Below, one piece after another: positions 17,355-26,147 of a stretch of 64,000 nt of DNA (positions are counted from its first letter, which is position 1; each line of letters starts with the position of its first letter). The stretch lies in assembly GCF_900232995.1 (NCBI RefSeq), contig NZ_OCVX01000007.1, positions 407,013 to 471,012 on the forward strand, read 5' to 3'. Source of the stretch: Mycobacterium simulans (GTDB lineage Bacteria; Actinomycetota; Actinomycetes; Mycobacteriales; Mycobacteriaceae). Under the pieces are notes generated by a model. The model was not told the DNA's origin. It saw only the letters and a program-made list of their open reading frames with translations, and ran no database searches. The position numbers and the translations under genes were made by a program.

Positions 17355-18887
17355 CTACCGCGGAGCAACATCCAATCCGTTGGCCGCGGCCAGTGCAGGG
17401 CGGCTCCATTCGCGTTTGACGACGGCGGGTTCGATGCGGTCGCGCCGAATAGTCTCGATGTCGACGGCCCTGCCGGCGGTGACCGCGGCCGGCACCCGGA
17501 ATGAGAAGACCCGTGTGTCGGTGGCGATAGCGAGGATGGCATCGGAATCGGCAAAACCGTTGGCGCGCATGATGTTCTCGGCCCACCTGGCAGGTTTCAG
17601 GCCGCCGAAATTCGTAACGTACACCACCCAGAGCCGGATCCCGCGCTCGTCATAGAGCTTTCTGAGGGCCCGGTCGATGATGTTGCGCTCGCCCGCGGTC
17701 AAGACTCCCGAGTGATCGGTGAGTTGGCTGGACAGCCGGAGCGTTGGCGTAGGGGCAGCACTACTGCTGGGTGGTTCCGTTGACTGGGGCAGGCCACTGC
17801 CGGCCCGCTCGCTCGGGTGGCCGAGCAGTAGCTGGGCCCCAAGGACGATCGCTACCGCGACCAGCACGACGGCCGTGAGTGCCACAATCACTGATGCGGG
17901 TGCGCGCCGGTGCCAGCGCGCTTTGGGCGATGTGGTTGGCGACGGTGCGATTCGTTGCGTAGGGCGGTCGACGAATGTTGTGTCGTCTTGCTCGTCGTCG
18001 GCGTCGTCGGCGTCGTTGGCGGGTTGGGAGGCGGGCTGGGCGCCGAGCGCGGCAGCGAAATCCGTGCACGTCGGGTATCGGTCGTCCGGACTCTTGGCGA
18101 GCGCTCGGGCAATGACGGCGTCGAGGTGGGCCAATTCCGGGCGTCGCTGGCTGATCAGCGGTGGTGGCGTGGACAAATGCTGGGTGATGACCACGGCTGG
18201 GTCGGAATGCTGAAACGGGGCAGACCCAGCCAGTAGATGAAACGCGGTGCAGCCGAGCGCGTATTGGTCGGCTCGCCCATCGAGGTCGGCACCCTGCAGT
18301 TGCTCGGGTGCACAGTAGGCGGTGGTCCCCATCAGCATGTTGGTTGCGGTCAGTCCACTGATCTCACCCAGCTGGCGGGCGATGCCGAAATCGGCGAGGA
18401 GTATCCGTCGTCGCGGATTGGGTTTACCCAGCAGGATGTTGGCGGGTTTGACGTCACGATGGAGCAGTCCGCGCGAATGCGCGTAGTCGAGCGCGTCGGC
18501 GATAGCCGCAACGATGTCGACGACGTCGGCTCGTGGCATTCCGGACGGGTACTGGCTGCGCAGCAATCCGGCCGCGTCGGTCCCCTCGACATAGTCCATC
18601 GAGATCCACAATTGCTCTTCGTACTCGCCGCGGTCGTGGATGCCGACGATGTGCTCGTTGTACAAGCTCGCCGCAAGGTCGGCTTCCCTATTGAAGCGTT
18701 GGCGAAATTCGGGGTCGGCAGTGAACTCACCCGGCAAAATTTTTAGGGCATCGCGCCGGGGCAACCGCGGATGCTGAGCTAGATACACCTCACCCATGCC
18801 GCCACCGCCCAATCGCTCCACGATGGTGTATCCGGCGAACACCTGCCCTTCCATCAGGCCTGCCCCGGGGTCATCGCTTCGTGACAT
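17355..18887 (-). CDS. Transmembrane Ser/Thr protein kinase with extracytoplasmic TPM domain
   Basis: 510 residues. Hanks-type kinase domain at about 17-285: glycine loop GGGGMGEVY (27-35), Lys49, Glu68, HRDVKPAN (143-150), DFG (166-168), APE (193-195), all catalytic residues present. An Asp/Glu-rich linker (291-303) precedes one membrane span (331-355). The outer part (about 385-505) is a TPM-type domain (LTDHSGVLTAGE, RGIRLWVVYVTNFGG, FADSDAILAIATDTR), in place of the PASTA or beta-propeller sensors of most mycobacterial kinases. ATG 18887 has no ribosome site; TAGCAT-N6-ATG suggests a leaderless message. It lies convergent with hisI, a place where M. tuberculosis has no kinase as I recall. 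Confidence 0.9.
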   Translation of the reverse strand: MSRSDDPGAGLMEGQVFAGYTIVERLGGGGMGEVYLAQHPRLPRRDALKILPGEFTADPEFRQRFNREADLAASLYNEHIVGIHDRGEYEEQLWISMDYVEGTDAAGLLRSQYPSGMPRADVVDIVAAIADALDYAHSRGLLHRDVKPANILLGKPNPRRRILLADFGIARQLGEISGLTATNMLMGTTAYCAPEQLQGADLDGRADQYALGCTAFHLLAGSAPFQHSDPAVVITQHLSTPPPLISQRRPELAHLDAVIARALAKSPDDRYPTCTDFAAALGAQPASQPANDADDADDEQDDTTFVDRPTQRIAPSPTTSPKARWHRRAPASVIVALTAVVLVAVAIVLGAQLLLGHPSERAGSGLPQSTEPPSSSAAPTPTLRLSSQLTDHSGVLTAGERNIIDRALRKLYDERGIRLWVVYVTNFGGLKPARWAENIMRANGFADSDAILAIATDTRVFSFRVPAAVTAGRAVDIETIRRDRIEPAVVKREWSRPALAAANGLDVAPR

Positions 18888-19220
18888 GTGAGCATGCTAC
18901 TGAGGCGAGCAAACGCTGATCGTGCCGAGGGCGATGGAAGCGCTGGTACAATTGAGCCCTGATGTGCTGATAGGCGTAATCGGTTGTGGTCCAGCGTGAT
19001 TCGTAAGCGCTGGGCCAATTCGGCGGTGTTTTCTTAAGTTTGGCGTGTATTGCATCGCTTCCGAATCATGCTGCACCACAACACTTTTGCTTGCACCAAC
19101 GTCGGCTTCGAATTGATTCGAGAGGAAGCATCGAGTGTTTTGCCACTGGACCTGCCTTACGTCGCGTCCACGGCGGGGCGCCCGGTCGGCTGGTGACTTT
19201 GGTGAGAATGGCGGTCGACG
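18888..19220. other. 333-bp intergenic region between kinase and chaA
   Basis: Divergent promoter region. Next to the kinase is TAGCAT (18894-18899, minus strand), a likely -10 for a leaderless kinase message. The stretch before chaA is relatively AT-rich (18960-19140) but I see no hairpin, small gene or riboswitch in it that I could support. Confidence 0.4.
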
Positions 19221-20300
19221 GTGAAGCGAATGTCATGGACCTTGGTGGTGCCGCTGCTGGCCCTGCTCGCGCTGGCGCTGACCTGGGGCAAGGAGATTGG
19301 GCCGGCGGTTGGTCTGATCGAGGCCGTGCTGCTCGCCGGCGCTGTTCTGGCCGCCGTCCACCATGCCGAGGTGGTCGCGCTCCGGGTTGGAGAGCCATTC
19401 GGGTCGCTGGTGTTGGCCGTCGCAGTTACCGTCATCGAGGTTGCCCTGATCGTCACGCTCATGGCGTCCGGCGGGCACGAAGCGTCGACGCTTGCGCGAG
19501 ACACCGTGTTCGCCGCCGTCATGATCACCAGCAACGGGATTGTCGGGTTGTCGTTGTTGCTTGGTTCCCTGCGTTACGGCGTCACGTTGTTTAATCCCCA
19601 TGGCAGTGGCGCCGCGTTGGCCACCGTCACCACGTTGGCGACGCTGAGCCTGGTGCTGCCCACGTTCACCACCAGTCAGCCAGGCCCGACGTTTTCACCG
19701 GGTCAGCTCGTCTTCGCCGCGGTCGCATCACTGGGTCTGTATTTGTTATTTGTCTTCACGCAAACCGTCCGGCATCGCGACTATTTCCTGCCGGTTGCCC
19801 AGCAGGGCTCGACCGAAGATGACAGCCATGCGGAGCCGCCGAGCATCCAGGTGGCACTGGCGAGCCAAGGTTTGCTGCTGGTCGCGTTGGTTGCGGTGGT
19901 GGGTCTGGCGAAGGTGGAGTCGCCAATCATCGAGCGGGCGGTGTCAGCGGTTGGATTTCCACAGTCGTTTGTCGGCGTGGTGATCGCCACGCTGGTGCTA
20001 CTCCCGGAGACACTCGCTGCGGCGCGCGCCGCGCGCCAAGGCCGTGTCCAGATCAGCCTCAACTTGGCTTACGGCTCCGCGCTGGCCAGCATTGGGTTGA
20101 CCATCCCGACCATCGCGTTCGTGTCGCTGTGGCTCAGCGGTCCGCTGCTGCTCGGTCTCGGTTCGACCCAGTTGGTGCTGCTGGCGCTGACGGTGGTGGT
20201 CAGCGTGCTGACTGTCGTGCCAGGCCGCGCCACCCGCCTGCAGGGTGAGCTGCATTTGGTGTTGCTGGCCGCGTACATGTTTCTCGCGGTTATTCCGTAG
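19221..20300 (+). CDS. chaA: ChaA-type Ca2+/H+ (Na+/H+) antiporter
   Basis: 359 residues, about eleven membrane spans. Two inverted repeats carry the exchanger alpha motifs: AVTVIEVALIVTLMAS with the acidic VIEV in the first half and the LLPETLAAARAAR segment in the second, as in the CaCA cation exchanger superfamily. GTG 19221 is used; ATG 19230 is possible. Expected to expel calcium or sodium ions in exchange for protons. Convergent with bcp, 17 bp apart. Confidence 0.9.
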   Translation: MKRMSWTLVVPLLALLALALTWGKEIGPAVGLIEAVLLAGAVLAAVHHAEVVALRVGEPFGSLVLAVAVTVIEVALIVTLMASGGHEASTLARDTVFAAVMITSNGIVGLSLLLGSLRYGVTLFNPHGSGAALATVTTLATLSLVLPTFTTSQPGPTFSPGQLVFAAVASLGLYLLFVFTQTVRHRDYFLPVAQQGSTEDDSHAEPPSIQVALASQGLLLVALVAVVGLAKVESPIIERAVSAVGFPQSFVGVVIATLVLLPETLAAARAARQGRVQISLNLAYGSALASIGLTIPTIAFVSLWLSGPLLLGLGSTQLVLLALTVVVSVLTVVPGRATRLQGELHLVLLAAYMFLAVIP

Positions 20301-20317
20301 CTTCTCGCCCTCAGGAG

Positions 20318-20782
20318 CTAGGCGGAAGGTCGTGCGCGCAGCGTCGCTAACGCCTTGTCGGCGTGCGTGTCCATGCTGAATTCGCTGGAGATCACGTCGA
20401 GCACCTTGCGGTCGGTGTCGATGACAAACGTGGTGCGTTTGACCGGTATCAGTTTGCCCAGCAGACCCCGTTTGACACCGAACTGCGTGGCGACCATGCC
20501 TTCGGTGTCCGAGAGCAGCGGGTAGTCGAAACGCTCCTTGTCGGCGAACTTTGCCTGCTTTTGGACGGGATCGGCGCTGATCCCGACCCGGCTGGCTCCG
20601 ACTGCGGCAAATTCTTGCGCCAAGTCGCGGAAATGGCAGGCTTCTTTGGTGCAACCGGGGGTCATCGCCGCCGGGTAAAAAAACAGAACCACCGGCCCGT
20701 CGGAAAGCAGGCCGCTGAGTTTGCGTGGCGTGCCGGTCTGATCCGGAAGCTCAAAGTCGGCCACGGTGTCACCAGTCTTCAT
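20318..20782 (-). CDS. bcpB: Thiol peroxidase of the Bcp/PrxQ family
   Basis: 154 residues from ATG 20782 (ATG 20788 also open), the length of M. tuberculosis BcpB. The peroxidatic Cys is in TPGCTKEACHFRD with a resolving Cys five residues later, as in atypical two-Cys PrxQ. Reduces hydrogen peroxide and organic peroxides. Divergent from trpE, with about 125 bp between start codons. Confidence 0.95.
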   Translation of the reverse strand: MKTGDTVADFELPDQTGTPRKLSGLLSDGPVVLFFYPAAMTPGCTKEACHFRDLAQEFAAVGASRVGISADPVQKQAKFADKERFDYPLLSDTEGMVATQFGVKRGLLGKLIPVKRTTFVIDTDRKVLDVISSEFSMDTHADKALATLRARPSA

Positions 20783-20907
20783 GGCCATCAGGCTACGCGT
20801 GCTGCAGCCGAGCGTAACCGCACGGCGAAATCGCGGGTTGAAAGTCGCCGTGGCGTTACATTCGCGGGTGGGCCGGCGCTGATCAGCGCGTCTGGGAGGA
20901 TAGTTCG

Positions 20908-22449
20908 GTGCACGCCAACCTCGCAGCCACGACCACGCGGGAAGATTTTCGCGTGCTTGCGGCCGAGCACCGGGTAGTTCCGGTGATTCGCAAGGTCTTG
21001 GCCGACAGCGAGACTCCGCTGTCGGCCTACCGCAAGCTCGCCGCCAACCGCCCGGGGACTTTTCTGCTTGAGTCGGCCGAGACCGGCCGCTCGTGGTCGC
21101 GGTGGTCATTTATAGGCGCGGGAGCCCCCACCGCGTTAACGCTGTGCGACGGACAAGCGGTGTGGTTGGGTGCGGTGCCGCAGGACGCTCCCACCGGCGG
21201 TGACCCGCTGGACGCTCTGCACGCAACCTTGGAATTGCTGGCTACCGCACCGATCCCGGGCCTGCCTCCACTGTCGGGCGGGATGGTCGGCTTCTTCGCC
21301 TACGACATGGTGCGGCGGCTCGAACGTTTGCCCGAACTGGCCGTCGATGACCTTCACCTGCCGGACATGCTGCTGTTGCTGGCCACCGATATTGCCGCGG
21401 TAGACCATCACGAGGGCACCATCACCCTCATCGCCAATGCCGTGAACTGGAACGGCACCGACGAGCGGGTCGACTGGGCCTACGACGACGCGATCGCGCG
21501 GCTGGACGTGATGACGGCAGCGCTCGGCCAGCCGTTGCCGTCGGCCGTCGCGACGTTCAGCAAGCCCGAACCACAGCACCGCGCGCAGCGCACGGTCGAG
21601 GAATACGGCAAGATCGTCGATTACCTGGTGGAGCAGATCGCAGCGGGCGAAGCCTTCCAGGTGGTGCCGTCGCAGCGCTTCGAGATGGACACCGACGTCG
21701 ATCCCATCGACGTGTATCGAGTGCTGCGGATGACCAACCCAAGTCCATACATGTATCTGCTTCAAGTGCCGAATAGTGATGGTGCCGTTGACTTTTCAAT
21801 TGTGGGATCCAGTCCGGAGGCACTGGTCACCGTCCAAGACGGTCGGGCGACGACGCATCCGATCGCCGGAACCCGGTGGCGGGGGCAAAGCGACGATGAA
21901 GATCAGCTACTGGAAAAGGAGCTGCTGGCGGACGACAAGGAACTTGCCGAGCACCTGATGCTGGTCGACCTCGGCCGCAACGACCTCGGCCGCGTCTGCA
22001 CGCCGGGAACGGTCCGCGTCGAGAACTACAGCCATATCGAACGCTATAGCCACGTAATGCACCTGGTGTCCACGGTGACCGGATTGCTCAGTGAGGGCCG
22101 CACCGCACTGGACGCGGTGACCGCGTGCTTTCCGGCAGGCACGCTGTCGGGCGCGCCGAAGGTCCGGGCCATGGAGCTGATCGAAGAGGTCGAGAAGACG
22201 CGCCGGGGTCTGTACGGCGGCGTGGTTGGTTACCTCGACTTCGCAGGCAACGCCGACTTCGCCATCGCCATCCGCACCGCGCTGATGCGTGACGGTACGG
22301 CCTATGTCCAGGCCGGCGGTGGAGTAGTGGCCGACTCCAACGGGCCCTACGAATACAACGAGGCACGAAACAAGGCGCGCGCGGTGCTGAATGCAATCGC
22401 CGCCGCCGAGACGCTGGCCGCTCCCGATGCGAGCAGCAGTGGGTCGTAG
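20908..22449 (+). CDS. trpE: Anthranilate synthase component I
   Basis: Makes anthranilate from chorismate, first committed step of tryptophan synthesis. 513 residues from GTG 20908 with GGGAGGA 6 nt upstream. The feedback-site LLES motif is near the N-terminus; the catalytic core shows NPSPYMY, PIAGTRWRG, HLMLVDLGRNDLGRV and PAGTLSGAPKVRAME. trpG and trpD are absent from the window, as in M. tuberculosis where they lie elsewhere. No Trp-rich leader peptide is seen upstream; TACATT at 20857-20862 is a candidate -10. Confidence 0.97.
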   Translation: MHANLAATTTREDFRVLAAEHRVVPVIRKVLADSETPLSAYRKLAANRPGTFLLESAETGRSWSRWSFIGAGAPTALTLCDGQAVWLGAVPQDAPTGGDPLDALHATLELLATAPIPGLPPLSGGMVGFFAYDMVRRLERLPELAVDDLHLPDMLLLLATDIAAVDHHEGTITLIANAVNWNGTDERVDWAYDDAIARLDVMTAALGQPLPSAVATFSKPEPQHRAQRTVEEYGKIVDYLVEQIAAGEAFQVVPSQRFEMDTDVDPIDVYRVLRMTNPSPYMYLLQVPNSDGAVDFSIVGSSPEALVTVQDGRATTHPIAGTRWRGQSDDEDQLLEKELLADDKELAEHLMLVDLGRNDLGRVCTPGTVRVENYSHIERYSHVMHLVSTVTGLLSEGRTALDAVTACFPAGTLSGAPKVRAMELIEEVEKTRRGLYGGVVGYLDFAGNADFAIAIRTALMRDGTAYVQAGGGVVADSNGPYEYNEARNKARAVLNAIAAAETLAAPDASSSGS

Positions 22450-23119
22450 TACCAGCAGCGTTCGGTCCGACCGCAGTCGGCTGACGATCGGGATAGCGCA
22501 GTTGCTGCTGGTGGTTGCCGCCGGGGCGTTGTGGACGGCCTCGCGGCTGCCGTGGGTTGTGATCAGATCGTTCGACGGACTGGGGCCGCCGAAGGCGGTG
22601 ACGTTGTCAGGCGCAACATGGTCGACCGCGCTGTTGCCGTTGGCGATGCTGATGCTGGCCGCCGCCGTCGCTGCGCTCGCGGTGCGCGGCTGGCCACTGC
22701 GGGCCTTGGCGGCGCTGCTGGCGGCTGCGAGCTTTGCGGTCGGGTATCTCGGCATCAGTCTGTGGGCGATCCCGGATGTGGCGGCGCGCGCGGCCGACCT
22801 TGCGCATGTCCCGGTGGTGACGCTGGTCGGCAGTGAGCGGCACTACTGGGGTGGGGTGGCCGCGGTAGCGGCAGCGGTGTGCACCCTGACCGCGGCCGTC
22901 TTGTTGATGCGCTTGGCGTCGATTTCGGGGGCGGCTCGTGAGGGCACTGCGAAATATGCATCGCCGGCGGCACGCCGATCGGTGGCTCGTCGCAACGAGG
23001 CAGCGACGGGCACCGAAGATGCCGTATCGGACATGTCGGAACGGATGATTTGGGATGCTCTTGACGAGGGTCACGACCCGACTGACGGGCCGCGCAGGTC
23101 GGACACCGAGGGTCGGTGA
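22439..23119 (+). CDS. Trp-operon-associated membrane protein (TIGR02234 family)
   Basis: 226 residues from GTG 22439, overlapping trpE by 11 bp. Four spans (about residues 17-35, 55-78, 83-104, 135-155) and a polar cytoplasmic tail. This is the conserved actinobacterial membrane protein found between trpE and trpC (Rv1610 type). Function unknown; constant linkage suggests a role in tryptophan or aromatic metabolism or transport. Confidence 0.88.
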   Translation: MGRSTSSVRSDRSRLTIGIAQLLLVVAAGALWTASRLPWVVIRSFDGLGPPKAVTLSGATWSTALLPLAMLMLAAAVAALAVRGWPLRALAALLAAASFAVGYLGISLWAIPDVAARAADLAHVPVVTLVGSERHYWGGVAAVAAAVCTLTAAVLLMRLASISGAAREGTAKYASPAARRSVARRNEAATGTEDAVSDMSERMIWDALDEGHDPTDGPRRSDTEGR

Positions 23120-23210
23120 CGGACCGCGCGCTTACGGTCGCTACCCTTCATGGACGTCGTCGAAATCGACGTGCCGAGCGTCGGTCACGGTGGGAAGGGA
23201 AACAGCAGGC

Positions 23211-24029
23211 ATGAGTCCGGCAAACGTGCTCGACTCCATCCTCGAGGGAGTCCGGGCCGACGTTGCCGCGCGCGAAGCTGTCGTGAGCCTGCCGGAGATC
23301 AAGGCCGCCGCCGCCGCGGCGGCACCACCCTTGGACGTGATGGCCGCGCTTCGTGAGCCCGGCATCGGTGTCATCGCCGAAGTCAAGCGCGCCAGCCCAT
23401 CGGCCGGTTCGCTGGCGCCCATCGCCGATCCGGCAAAGCTGGCCCAGGCCTACGAGGATGGCGGCGCTCGGATCATCAGTGTGCTGACCGAGGAGCGACG
23501 TTTTCAGGGCTCGCTCGACGATCTGGACGCGGTGCGGGCCGCGGTCTCTATTCCGGTATTGCGCAAAGACTTTGTGGTGCAGCCATATCAGATCCATGAG
23601 GCTCGTGCGCACGGCGCTGACATGCTGTTGCTCATCGTTGCGGCGTTGGACCAGTCGGCGTTGGTGTCGATGTTGGACCGCACCGAATCACTCGGCATGA
23701 CCGCGCTCGTCGAGGTGCACACCGAAGAAGAAGCTGACCGAGCATTGAAGGCCGGGGCCAACGTAATCGGCGTCAACGCCCGCGATCTCACGACACTCGA
23801 GGTCGACCGGGATTGTTTCGCCCGAATCGCTCCCGGACTGCCCAGCAACGTGATCAGGATCGCCGAATCCGGTGTGCGTGGCACCGGCGATCTGTTGGCG
23901 TACGCCGGTGCTGGCGCTGATGCCGTGCTGGTCGGTGAAGGTCTTGTCAAAAGTGGTGACCCGCGCGCGGCGGTTGCCGATCTGGTTACCGCGGGCACGC
24001 ATCCGTCCTGTCCAAAACCGGCTCGCTAG
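23211..24029 (+). CDS. trpC: Indole-3-glycerol phosphate synthase
   Basis: Ring-closing decarboxylase giving indoleglycerol phosphate. 272 residues from ATG 23211, the same length as in M. tuberculosis, with GGGAAGGGA upstream. Catalytic Lys and Glu lie in IAEVKRASPSAG and SVLTEERRFQGS, a second Lys in VLRKDFVVQPYQI; phosphate site in RIAESGVRG. Monofunctional; the preceding PRA isomerase step is supplied by PriA. Confidence 0.97.
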   Translation: MSPANVLDSILEGVRADVAAREAVVSLPEIKAAAAAAAPPLDVMAALREPGIGVIAEVKRASPSAGSLAPIADPAKLAQAYEDGGARIISVLTEERRFQGSLDDLDAVRAAVSIPVLRKDFVVQPYQIHEARAHGADMLLLIVAALDQSALVSMLDRTESLGMTALVEVHTEEEADRALKAGANVIGVNARDLTTLEVDRDCFARIAPGLPSNVIRIAESGVRGTGDLLAYAGAGADAVLVGEGLVKSGDPRAAVADLVTAGTHPSCPKPAR

Positions 24030-24075
24030 CCCTCGATAGGCCACCGATGAGCCGCGTGTGCATTGAGCATTGGTG

Positions 24076-25335
24076 ATGGCAGATCTATCCGGCCCGGATC
24101 TTCCGCGCACGAGTGCTGCCATCGCCGAACGGACCCGCCACGATCCTGATTCGGGCGGGCATTTCGGCGGCCCCACTGGTTGGGGTGGCCGCTACGTTCC
24201 CGAGGCCCTGATGGCGGTGATCGAGGAGGTCACCTTCTCCTACGAGAAGGAACGCGTCGATCAGGAATTTCTGGACACGCTCGACAAGTTGCAGACACAC
24301 TATGCGGGCCGGCCGTCGCCGCTGTACGAGACAACTCGGCTCGGCGAGCATGCCGGCTCGGCGCGCATCTTCCTCAAGCGAGAAGACCTGAACCACACCG
24401 GATCTCACAAGATCAACAACGTGCTCGGTCAGGCACTGCTGGCTCGCCGGATGGGTAAGACCCGGGTGATCGCCGAGACCGGCGCAGGCCAACACGGGGT
24501 CGCCACCGCCACCGCGTGTGCGCTGCTCGGCCTGGACTGCGTGATCTATATGGGTGCGGTCGACACCGCGCGCCAGGCGCTGAACGTGGCGCGGATGCGA
24601 CTGCTCGGTGCCGAGGTCGTCTCGGTTGAGACCGGCTCGCAAACGCTCAAAGACGCCATCAATGAGGCGTTCCGGGATTGGGTCACCAATGCCGAGAACA
24701 CGTACTACTGCTTCGGCACTGCCGCGGGACCGCATCCTTTCCCGACGATGGTTCGCGATTTCCAGCGGATCATCGGCATGGAGACGCGGGTGCAGATCCG
24801 GCAACAGGCGGGCAGGTTGCCCGACGCAGTCGTGGCTTGCGTCGGTGGCGGATCCAACGCGATCGGAATCTTTCACGCGTTCCTCGACGATCCCGGGGTG
24901 CGGCTGGTCGGATTCGAGGCGGCCGGCGACGGGGTCGAAACCGGCCGCCACGCGGCGACATTCACCGGTGGTTCGCCCGGGGCGTTTCAAGGTTCATTCT
25001 CGTACCTGCTACAGGACGAAGACGGCCAGACCATCGAATCCCATTCGATCTCAGCGGGTTTGGATTATCCGGGCGTGGGCCCCGAACACGCCTGGCTCAA
25101 AGAGACCGGGCGCGTCGACTACCAGCCGATCACCGACTCCGAGGCGATGGAAGCATTTGGCCTGCTGTGTCGTGCCGAGGGCATCATCCCGGCTATCGAG
25201 TCCGCACACGCGGTGGCGGGTGCACTCAAGCTGGGTGTGGAATTGGGGAAGGGCGCCGTCATTGTGGTGAACCTGTCGGGTCGCGGTGACAAGGATGTCG
25301 AGACGGCCGCCAAATGGTTTGGCCTGCTGGACTGA
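24076..25335 (+). CDS. trpB: Tryptophan synthase beta chain
   Basis: PLP enzyme joining indole and serine. 419 residues from ATG 24076. PLP lysine in HTGSHKINN, the glutamate of the active site in AETGAGQHG, and PLP-phosphate loop CVGGGSNAIG. Overlaps the trpA start by 1 nt. Confidence 0.97.
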   Translation: MADLSGPDLPRTSAAIAERTRHDPDSGGHFGGPTGWGGRYVPEALMAVIEEVTFSYEKERVDQEFLDTLDKLQTHYAGRPSPLYETTRLGEHAGSARIFLKREDLNHTGSHKINNVLGQALLARRMGKTRVIAETGAGQHGVATATACALLGLDCVIYMGAVDTARQALNVARMRLLGAEVVSVETGSQTLKDAINEAFRDWVTNAENTYYCFGTAAGPHPFPTMVRDFQRIIGMETRVQIRQQAGRLPDAVVACVGGGSNAIGIFHAFLDDPGVRLVGFEAAGDGVETGRHAATFTGGSPGAFQGSFSYLLQDEDGQTIESHSISAGLDYPGVGPEHAWLKETGRVDYQPITDSEAMEAFGLLCRAEGIIPAIESAHAVAGALKLGVELGKGAVIVVNLSGRGDKDVETAAKWFGLLD

Positions 25336-26147
25336 TGATGACCGTGGAACAAAGCGAAGCGAGCAAGCTGGCACCGGTTTTTGATTCGTGCCGGGCGGAC
25401 AACCGTGCCGCGCTGATTGGCTATCTGCCTACTGGTTATCCGGACGTGCGCACGTCCGTGGACGCGATGACTGCATTGGTCGAATCCGGTTGCGACATAG
25501 TCGAAGTCGGTATTCCATACTCTGATCCGGGTATGGACGGTCCCACCATTCAGCGGGCCACAGAGGCGGCGCTGAGCGGGGGAGTGCGAGTGCGGGATAC
25601 GCTGGCCGCGGTCGAGGCGATCAGTTTGGCCGGTGGTCGCGCGGTAGTGATGACGTACTGGAATCCGGTGCTGCGCTATGGAATTGATGCGTTCGCGCGG
25701 GATTTGGTATCGGCTGGCGGACACGGCTTGATTACCCCTGACCTCATTCCTGACGAAGCGCAACAATGGTTGGCGGCCGCCGAGGAGCATCGATTGGATC
25801 GCATCTTTCTGGTGGCGCCGTCGTCGACGCCCGAACGTTTGGCAACCACCGTCGAGGCGTCGCGCGGATTCGTCTACGCTGCGTCGACGATGGGGGTTAC
25901 CGGGGCACGTGATGCGGTTTCGCAGGCCGCACCCGAGTTGGTGGCCAGGGTGAAGGCAGTATCTGATATAGCCGTTGGCGTAGGCCTGGGTGTGCGGTCG
26001 GGAGACCAGGCCGCGCAGATCGGTAGCTATGCCGACGGCGTCATCGTTGGTTCCGCGTTGGTATCGGCGTTGGGCGACGGTTTACCTAGGTTGAGCGCAC
26101 TGACCGAGGAGCTTGCTGCGGGCGTGCGCCGGAGGGTGTCTTTATGA
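25335..26147 (+). CDS. trpA: Tryptophan synthase alpha chain
   Basis: Releases indole from indoleglycerol phosphate and channels it to TrpB. Catalytic Glu in DIVEVGIPYSDPGMDGPTIQ and Asp downstream in the same motif. 270 residues; ATG 25335 overlaps the trpB stop, ATG 25338 is the alternative. Overlaps lgt by 4 bp, so lgt is probably translated from the trp message. Confidence 0.97.
   Translation: MMTVEQSEASKLAPVFDSCRADNRAALIGYLPTGYPDVRTSVDAMTALVESGCDIVEVGIPYSDPGMDGPTIQRATEAALSGGVRVRDTLAAVEAISLAGGRAVVMTYWNPVLRYGIDAFARDLVSAGGHGLITPDLIPDEAQQWLAAAEEHRLDRIFLVAPSSTPERLATTVEASRGFVYAASTMGVTGARDAVSQAAPELVARVKAVSDIAVGVGLGVRSGDQAAQIGSYADGVIVGSALVSALGDGLPRLSALTEELAAGVRRRVSL

Noticed and set aside
20783..20907. 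Tryptophan attenuator or leader peptide before trpE
   Set aside because: No short frame with tandem Trp codons and no competing hairpins seen.
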